From Hirudo medicinalis (taxonomy: Eukaryota; Annelida; Clitellata; Hirudinida; Hirudinidae): a stretch of 20,216 nt of DNA. The translations under genes and the position numbers were made by a program. The notes under the pieces were generated by a model. It worked only from the letters and a program-made list of their open reading frames with translations, did not search any database and was not told the DNA's origin. How positions within the stretch are numbered: the stretch's first letter is position 1; every line of letters begins with the position of its first letter. Shown one piece after another: positions 11,809 through 20,216 of this stretch. The DNA is taken from contig MPNW01000134.1 of assembly GCA_011800805.1 (NCBI GenBank), positions 82,132 through 102,347 on the forward strand. Reading direction: 5' to 3'.

Positions 11809-13954
11809 GAGTGGAGTGAACATAGATTAATAATAAACTTTAATAATGAATTAAAGGCGTCCATAATGCACACTTAACCACTACTCGAGAAAGGCAGAGT
11901 AAGCAAACTATTTGTTGATTTTCTTAACAATAAAACTATTGATAACATCAAAGGCAATTGGCGCCACAATATTATCATATTAATAATAATAATAAAATAT
12001 TATTTATACAATACTGTATAAAATATTGTTTAATGAATCTATGATATAAAATATATATTAATAAATTGTAATAAAGTTGGAAATATTAAAACTAAATAAA
12101 TAAAAATATATAACTAAATGATCTTAAAATGATTGTACGTTAAGCAAATAAGATGGGATATGAGAAGGTGATAAGACATAAAACATAGCTTGTACCTTTT
12201 GTGTTTACACGCAGCATCACACACTCGCTCAATACCAATGCGTCAATCTTCATAGCCGATAAAATGGTTCTTCACGATCAGCCACATCGGATTATTCAAA
12301 TTAATAATATTAATAAATAATAATAATAATAATAATAATAAGGTTGGCCATCAATTAACGAATACAAACTCAATGCAAATGAGCTTCTTGTGAAGGATCC
12401 CATGTTGTCCTATGTAATGATTTCATTAGGCATTCATATTAGCATGGTGAACAATACTGTCTAGTGTTTTTGTCCTGAATTAGTGTTGTAAATAAAAATC
12501 GCTGCTTCAAAATGTCATTTCGCTGAGAAACTCGAGAAGGTTAATAATGTTTCTAAAAGGATTTACATTTATTTGTTATAATATTTGCAAATAATGCATG
12601 AGCATTTCTAATTCATTGGCGCATTCGTTGTTGACAGTCGTATGATGCACTCTCTTCAATTGGCTTCAACTTGGGTGGCCGTGAAAGTGTAAATATTTGC
12701 ACTCGGAGTACTTGCCTTTGCTAGTGCTGCATATTTCTGAACATGTGCATATTTTTCTGAATTCAATGTGGTCGAATTTTTCTTAATAACCCGATTACCT
12801 GGTGGAGCAACTTCAAACCAATTCTAAAAATGCTGCACATTCTGTCAAAACAGATTTTTTAAATGTCTAACTTACGGTGTTACAAGCTGATTCAATTTAT
12901 GACAAGATGATATGCTTAAACATTTTTTTTTTAAATTATAAAAGTAATTTATATAATATATTTTTACCAAAATATGAATTTACAATAATTCTAATAGTAA
13001 TATAATAAATTTCAAAACTTTCTGTGACTCCCACAATACGGAGACAATAAATGAATTATTTGCTGTGAAGTTGAAGCAGGAAACTAAACGGTTGCCTGTC
13101 ATTACTGCTGACTAACCTCATCCAGGTGAACACGCTAGGCACACCTTTAAAAACCTTTGTAAGCCCCGATTAGGCTTAAGTAAGGCTCGCTCGAGTTATA
13201 TTGCTAAGAACGCCCGCTTGTCATTTTCCTGTTCGAGCAAGGAAGGATTTACTAATTTATGTTTTCAAGGATCTCAAAGCTTACTTGTGGAATTAAACTC
13301 GATAAGGTGAGCACTCGTTTGATGTTCGTGGGCCTTTAAAATGATTAGCCCTATATTTTCATCGAAAAGTGAAATTATCGATGATTGATTGTACAAGATT
13401 CATAGATTCATGCTAATACATATCAACGATAACTAATGAGCGGTCCATTAGTTTCATTTACGACAAAGGAACTACAGCTCGATATTTTTTGTGGATATGA
13501 GCGAAATAAGGGTATCTTAAATACGAATTTGAAGAACAATTGCACTGTTCAGCGTTTCTTTGAACAGGGGAAAGTGTTTGGAAGTTTTTCAACTTAAAGA
13601 ATTTCCACACAAAAATATTTCCTTAAAGCTAATTAATTATTAATTAAAAAGTTCGATTAGTAGAGTTAATAATTAGATTTTATCGAATCAAACTGTTATT
13701 CCTGCTTTGAACGAGTCTGGAATTCTAATTTTTTGACGAATCTCGATGGAAGCTCAATCGAAATTGTTCAAATCTGTTTATTGTTAAATCGTCTCAAATG
13801 AGCACCTTAACAGTCGAGATGCCTTTCGAATGGACAAAGGAAATTAATGTTTACCGTGTCACGTGCCTCCCTCCCTCCCGACATGTTTGCTGATGTGGTT
13901 CGCTTGACGTTGTGATGCAATAATGTCATTTTAAAATAAATAGTTAACATTTCG
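11809..13954. other. AT-rich stretch with no recognisable gene
   Basis: No usable open frame or family motif appears on either strand. It contains an AAT microsatellite (12,301-12,342) and a palindromic AT-rich patch near 11,990-12,040. Intergenic DNA upstream of the BRICHOS gene is the likely identity. Confidence 0.6.
12301..12342. repeat. (AAT)n microsatellite
   Basis: TTAATAATATTAATAAATAA leads into about seven uninterrupted AAT units, ending before AAGGTTGG. Confidence 0.85.
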
Positions 13955-14105
13955 ATATCTGTAAGATTGTGCTCCCGCATTGTCTGATGGTTAAGTCTTC
14001 GTCACCTCGCGGTGGCAGCACGGATTCGAATCCCGTTGCGGGAGCACAGTGAGAATCATCCAGCTGTGTAACGAACGTTAATAAAAACAACAATATCTGT
14101 AAGAT
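13955..14105 (+). mobile_element. tRNA-derived SINE (about 125 bp) with 13-bp target-site duplication
   Basis: ATATCTGTAAGAT occurs at 13955-13967 and again at 14093-14105, a perfect 13-bp duplication bounding a 125-bp insert. The insert starts with a tRNA-like body (13973-14044, 72 nt). Acceptor strands TCCCGCA/TGCGGGA pair fully. The D-arm region GTCTGATGGTTA resembles tRNA-Glu. Box B-like GGATTCGAATCCC lies at 14022-14034, with one A-C mismatch in the T stem. The acceptor pairing extends outward to 12 bp (13968-13979 with 14037-14048). A 44-nt unrelated tail follows, ending AATAAAAACAACA without a long poly(A). The D-stem mismatch, a poor anticodon stem and the duplication argue for a SINE rather than a working tRNA gene. 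Such elements are transcribed by RNA polymerase III and moved by LINE enzymes. Confidence 0.8.
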
Positions 14106-14311
14106 CTATTCTCGATGTTGTTTTCTCGTGCTGGTTTTGTGTTTGGCAGCTTGATTTGCATAAATGATCCCGTGGGGATCCATTTCATTGTGGTTCGTGG
14201 AATATATCGCAAAGGTAAACGAACGTAATACTTGTCATTAGCACCAACAATCTCTTCGGATTTTGTGTAAATTGATGCTCACACCATTGCATTAAACCAT
14301 TGCATTGACAA

Positions 14312-14331
14312 GCAAATTGTCAACAATTTGC
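14312..14331. other. Near-perfect 20-bp palindrome
   Basis: GCAAATTGT-CA-ACAATTTGC: 9-bp arms with a 2-bp spacer, just after a CCATTGCATT doublet (14283-14305). It lies about 500 bp upstream of the candidate first BRICHOS exon. It could be a dimer binding site or chance in AT-rich DNA. Confidence 0.35.
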
Positions 14332-14384
14332 ATATGCATTTACCTCTCAACACTTACAAAAGCCCACGGCGAGCTTTGCGAAAT

Positions 14385-14521
14385 TTGAAGTTACAGGTAA
14401 TACCGGCTGTTGAACAATGAATGCATTCACTTTTTAAAAGGTTGTAATAGAGTGTTGACACTAAGGAGGATCGAACTTCCCAGTAACATTATACAGGTAA
14501 ATGCTTGAAGTTACAGGTAAT
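14385..14521. repeat. 17-bp direct repeat, 120 bp apart
   Basis: TTGAAGTTACAGGTAAT is present at 14385-14401 and 14505-14521, and a related ATACAGGTAA lies at 14491-14500. Each contains CAG|GTAA, a donor-like splice motif. They could be the target-site duplication of a small insert of about 103 bp, or a local duplication. Because they precede a strong splice acceptor at 14810, they could also be alternative donors of a 5' leader exon. Confidence 0.45.
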
Positions 14522-14810
14522 ATTCGAATTGTAAACAAGTTTCTAAAGCGTTGCTAGTGGCCAACAAAATAAATAGCACGACGTATCCTATCGACAGCTG
14601 AAATTGTCTGATTTATTAATAGTTTGTCGAATCTGGCTAAATTAAAGAGATATTCGGAAAGTGAAAAATCTTGAGATGTTAAAGCATTTCACAGGCTTTT
14701 AAAGTGTTTAAAAAGAAACTCGATCGGTTCTACATCGACCTGCGTACATAATTTGAACATCTTATTACATTAATCGTTGATTTGTATATTTCCTTCTCTT
14801 TATTTTCAAG

Positions 14811-14882
14811 AAGTGCAGCATGGTCGCTCCAACCCATTCCATAATCTACAAACCTGCAAAGGAATTCCAGTCCTCTGCAGAG
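14811..14882 (+). CDS. Candidate upstream exon of the BRICHOS gene (start codon at 14820)
   Basis: A strong acceptor (pyrimidine tract TTTCCTTCTCTTTATTTTCAAG ending at 14810, given here as positions 14789-14810) opens a 72-nt exon. It closes with GAG|GTGAGT after 14882. The ATG at 14820-14822 has A at -3 and G at +4. From it 21 codons read MVAPTHSIIYKPAKEFQSSA plus E and end in phase 0. A plausible acceptor at 16639 (TTTTTCAAG|GTAATGG) resumes in the frame of the next exon, so joining would add 22 residues to the cytosolic tail. The acceptor implies a further 5' exon upstream, not located. The alternative is a leader exon or an unrelated exon; the next exon's own ATG (16643) would then start the protein. 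Confidence 0.5.
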
Positions 14883-15540
14883 GTGAGTTGGTTGTAAAAA
14901 AAAGTCTTTTGAGTGAATGCTTAGAAAGTTTGAGAATTGAGAAAATCGTGGATAACGAATTGCATGAAGTACCCCATAAAATATTATTTGTTAGCAGGTA
15001 ATTATATTAAATGGGTAAAAATTGATCAATTTTCTTCATATTTGCATTAATGTCAATAATACAACACAAGAAACAATTCTTAAAAATCCAGACGTATATT
15101 TGGGATTGTTAATGCTAATCTGTAATCGTTATTAGTAATAACTTGTTCTTCGTTGTACATAATCCGATTAAGTTTTTTCTTGAACGCCATATGAAAGGTT
15201 CACCTGAATTTTCCCTTATACACGAACTTGTTTAGGTATACCCATTGTGTAGCTATTTCAGATCTAATGTTTCTATTGCTGGCATTATTGAAATGTTATT
15301 TTTATTGTTATCATATTTCATATCGGTGTCATACCGACACCTACCGTAACCCAGCCTTAATCTTTCGATTCACCATATAATCAAACTTTATGTGCCGTTG
15401 TGTCTGACTCAAACAAAAATTTCGAAAGGATTGGCGACGTGACAATTTTTAAGCTAAACATTATTTGGGATTGAATTGTTCTTATGAAGGTGTTGCTTTA
15501 ATGCAAGTGCTGTTGCTGCATTATTAGCGTTTAAATTCAA

Positions 15541-15612
15541 AATGATAATATATGATGATGATGATGATAATAATAATATATGGTAATAATAATAATAAAA
15601 CAATAATAATAA
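15541..15612. repeat. GAT/AAT compound microsatellite
   Basis: ATGATGATGATGATG passes into AATAATAATATATGG and further AAT and AAC units. It supplies the Met/Ile/Asn runs at the start of the open frame here. Confidence 0.85.
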
Positions 15613-15924
15613 CAACATTTAATCACAACACTCATAATCGTAGATGTTGGCTTGCTATTGTCGGGTTGTTAGCGCTAACATCAGCTACACTGATGCATGA
15701 CCCTTTCTCAATTATTTGTGGAGATTCACCTCTGAGTGCCAAATTTACGATTTGCATTCCCAGCCCGCTATTTAAGCTCTTCTTATATTTTATTCAATTT
15801 ATTCGCAAAACAATGCCAGATGTTTTTGAAGTCACTCGTGAGAGTTTGTGCGAAAGGTTGTTTTATAGAATTATCCAGAGTTTTTGAAATGAATTTAATT
15901 ACTTAAATTAATGATAATAGATAA

Positions 15925-15965
15925 ATTTATGTAGCGCCATAAGGTCGAAGCATCAGAGGCTCTTG
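15925..15965 (+). repeat. Dispersed ATTTATGTAGCGC repeat, copy on + strand
   Basis: ATTTATGTAGCGC (15925-15937) then CATAAGGTCGAAGCATCAGA and GGCTCTTG. It aligns with the minus-strand copy at 11,373-11,385 plus its flank (shared AGCGC-YATAAG-TC-GC-GAGGC pattern). It is preceded by ATA-rich sequence, as is the copy at 16,417. Confidence 0.5.
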
Positions 15966-16416
15966 ATATAATTTATCCTGCAGTTTATCTATTTTAAGTA
16001 AGAAAAATAGTAAACAATTGCATTTAAATCCATAGCGATAATTAAACCTAGATATTGAGTTCACCTACCCATCATTAGTCAATGCTAACCTGAAATTATT
16101 TGAATCACTCAAGAGATTCTTTTCCTATGTCTAAAAACTTCGAGAATAATCTTGAAATGTTTTCTTAACATGAAAAATGCACTTAACTGTTTGTCTGAGA
16201 AGACGAAAGGAAGAAATTAAAATGAATAATTCAGCTGTTCTCAGTTTGCTGGTTGTGTCTTAATAATGATGTTATTACAAAATATAATAAAAAGAACATT
16301 TTGCAGTTTATGGAATGACTGGTGGTAAGATTGACATGTTATTAATAATGATTAGAATAAAATATCCCTGATGCTATTAGTATTACCACAGCTAATAATA
16401 ACAATAACAATGTTGA

Positions 16417-16445
16417 ATTTATGAAGCGCGGTATTTGAAGCTCTT
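16417..16445 (+). repeat. Dispersed ATTTATGAAGCGC repeat, shortened copy
   Basis: ATTTATGAAGCGC (16417-16429) then GGTATTTGAAGCTCTT. Compared with the copy at 15925 it keeps AGCGC, GAAGC and CTCTT but lacks several bases between them. It follows an AAT/AAC-rich run, the usual setting of this family here. Confidence 0.45.
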
Positions 16446-16639
16446 AACTACTAAGCAAAATACTTGAGATGCAAGAAGTCCAAGAATCAAGTTCGGTAGA
16501 TATTTAGAGCCTGAGAAATTATTAATATTTTGAACTTGTGAATAACAGATAGACGCCTTCTACCTAGAGAGCAACAATAATAATGCATGATAACAAGCAC
16601 AATACTCTATAATAACATAATAGGTGCATATTTTTCAAG

Positions 16640-19257
<2,618 letters not shown>

Positions 19258-19695
19258 ACTCCGTGGAACTTTAACACCACCGATGGAGGAGGTCTTTGTC
19301 GACGCGATGACTGAATTACTACAACAATAATGTCGACGTCGCCAAATGGTGCTGCTTGATAAATTGAAATGTTCAATGATTGCGACTAAGAATTGTCCAC
19401 AACACAACACAACCTCCTTGTAACGGCCATTTAGTTTGACTTGACCTTAAAAGATTATTTCTAAATGTTGCTTTCGCGTTTATTTTTAAGATCTACATTT
19501 TTAACTTAACTTCTTTTTACTTCCTTTTTCCAATGTTTATGTCTCACTAAAAACTTGCTTCTAGAAATGAATTAGTTATTGCGTCACAAGTCTACTGGCT
19601 TTATGGATATTATTGATACGTTTATTAATACATTTTTGTACTGAATATTATAATATTTGTTGTAAGAACTAAAACGAAGCTACTAAGCCTTAGGA
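19258..19695 (+). other. BRICHOS gene 3' region
   Basis: No AATAAA occurs in the 430 bp after the stop. The nearest variant polyadenylation signal I see is AATACA at 19627-19632, followed by a T/G-rich stretch (TTTTTGT, TTTGTTGT). A canonical AATAAA occurs only at 19952, beyond the inverted-repeat element. The true transcript end is therefore uncertain. Confidence 0.3.
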
Positions 19696-19855
19696 AGTGC
19701 CGGATTTAGGCTTGGTCGGGATGTGCCTCCACCGATTAGGGGCCTCCACTTTTTGTTTTGCTTGTCAGGGCGGGGGGCAACAGGACTAGAGTAGAGGCTT
19801 GTGGTTATCCACCACCACACTGAACCGGGACCTCCATCTGGGTAAATCCGGCGCT
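19696..19855. mobile_element. MITE-like element with terminal inverted repeats
   Basis: AGTGCCGGATTTA (19696-19708) and TAAATCCGGCGCT (19843-19855) are inverted repeats matching at 12 of 13 positions. Similarity decays outward for about 8 bp more. The 160-bp unit is noticeably more GC-rich than its surroundings (GGGGCCTCC, GGGCGGGGGG) and encodes nothing. No clean target-site duplication is visible at the ends, so the exact boundaries and superfamily are open. A non-autonomous DNA transposon is the best reading. Confidence 0.5.
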
Positions 19856-20071
19856 GGCCAAAGTCTTAGATGTAACCGACCTTGGCGTTCGTTTGAGGGA
19901 ATTTTTCTCTGATTTTTCAAAATTGAAAGGGTCAATCGAAAAAGTATGATAAATAAATATCAATAAGACATGAAGTGAAATCGATAGTGTGCTAGTCATA
20001 CTCCTAAACTGTGAAAAAAATCTTTCCATTCGTCTTTTTCTCCCTCACAGTGGACATCGGAGGAAGGATTC

Positions 20072-20216
20072 GTATCTTTCCATCAATACGCAGATGACAC
20101 AAGTCTCTTCTCTATCCTCTCCAGCGACAGCATGTCTGATGAACTCAGAAATTTGCGGAAGTGCACAGATGCAATCAATGATTGGCATCTTGTCAACTTT
20201 CTTCAACTGAATCCGC
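20072..20216 (+). pseudogene. Non-LTR reverse transcriptase fragment, 5'-truncated, runs off window
   Basis: The frame reads FHQYADDTSLF (YADD at 20087-20098, the catalytic motif C of reverse transcriptases). It continues through a Cys-Thr-Asp-Ala-Ile-Asn-Asp-Trp segment to NFLQLNP at the right edge, matching the motif C-D region of Jockey/CR1-type LINE enzymes. The frame is open only from 20015 (stop at 20012-20014). None of the upstream reverse-transcriptase blocks are seen in any frame, so the element is truncated or joined to unrelated DNA near 20,041-20,075. It could be a dead LINE copy; what lies beyond the edge is unknown. Confidence 0.75.

Larger units (their letters stand above)
14883..16639 (+). 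other. Putative first intron of the BRICHOS gene, or its 5' flank
   Basis: GTGAGT starts it and TTTTTCAAG ends it. Inside are a trinucleotide microsatellite (15,541-15,612) and two copies of the ATTTATRWAGCGC repeat family. A 111-codon open frame (15552-15887) begins in the microsatellite, and I cannot assign it to any family. No other exon is evident. Confidence 0.45.

Noticed and set aside
11410..11830. Open frames of 137 and 133 codons on opposite strands
   Set aside because: They are by-products of a 39-bp repeat lacking stops, giving 13-residue Ile/Tyr repeats.
13973..14044. Functional tRNA gene
   Set aside because: D-stem and T-stem mismatches, a poor anticodon arm and the flanking 13-bp duplication point to a SINE head.
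15552..15887. 111-codon open frame with a hydrophobic stretch
   Set aside because: It starts in a microsatellite, lies in the putative first intron, and the remaining 80 residues match nothing I recognise.

Overview
The window reads as nuclear DNA of a multicellular animal, probably a marine invertebrate. The evidence is GT-AG introns, a gene of the animal-specific BRICHOS proprotein family, a tRNA-derived SINE, a non-LTR reverse-transcriptase fragment, and many trinucleotide and minisatellite repeats in AT-rich sequence. There are no operons, ribosome binding sites or long ORFs. The phylum cannot be fixed from this sequence alone.

Layout: 1-298 is a tandem 35-38 bp repeat running into a CA/CATCA compound microsatellite. 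299-11,100 has no recognisable gene. It holds a short hairpin (430-470), scattered TCA/TCG microsatellites, small tandem repeats and one promoter-like cluster of CRE, E-box and TATA motifs (7224-7328). 11,111-11,808 holds a 29-bp duplication, two inverted copies of a dispersed repeat marked by ATTTATRWAGCGC, and a 39-bp minisatellite of about 8.5 copies. 11,809-13,954 is AT-rich and shows no gene. A SINE of about 125 bp with a 13-bp target-site duplication lies at 13,955-14,105.

The only convincing gene is on the + strand, from 14,811 or 16,640 to 19,257. Five exons (16,640-16,792; 17,201-17,308; 17,526-17,636; 18,233-18,410; 19,079-19,257) join in frame with consensus splice sites and encode 241 residues from the Met at 16,643. 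An upstream exon (14,811-14,882) with strong splice sites and a good start context is phase-compatible and would extend the protein to 263 residues. The product is a type II membrane proprotein: short basic cytosolic tail, one transmembrane helix, linker, BRICHOS domain with its two Cys, a furin-type site (RWKR), and a 50-residue C-terminal peptide with 10 Cys. This is the architecture of ITM2/Bri, chondromodulin and the annelid BRICHOS antimicrobial-peptide precursors. The Cys-rich peptide is the most interesting product in the window. Intron 1 contains a pure (GAT)n tract of about 61 units.

Downstream are a 160-bp element with 13-bp imperfect terminal inverted repeats (19,696-19,855) and a 5'-truncated reverse-transcriptase fragment (YADD motif) that runs off the right edge.
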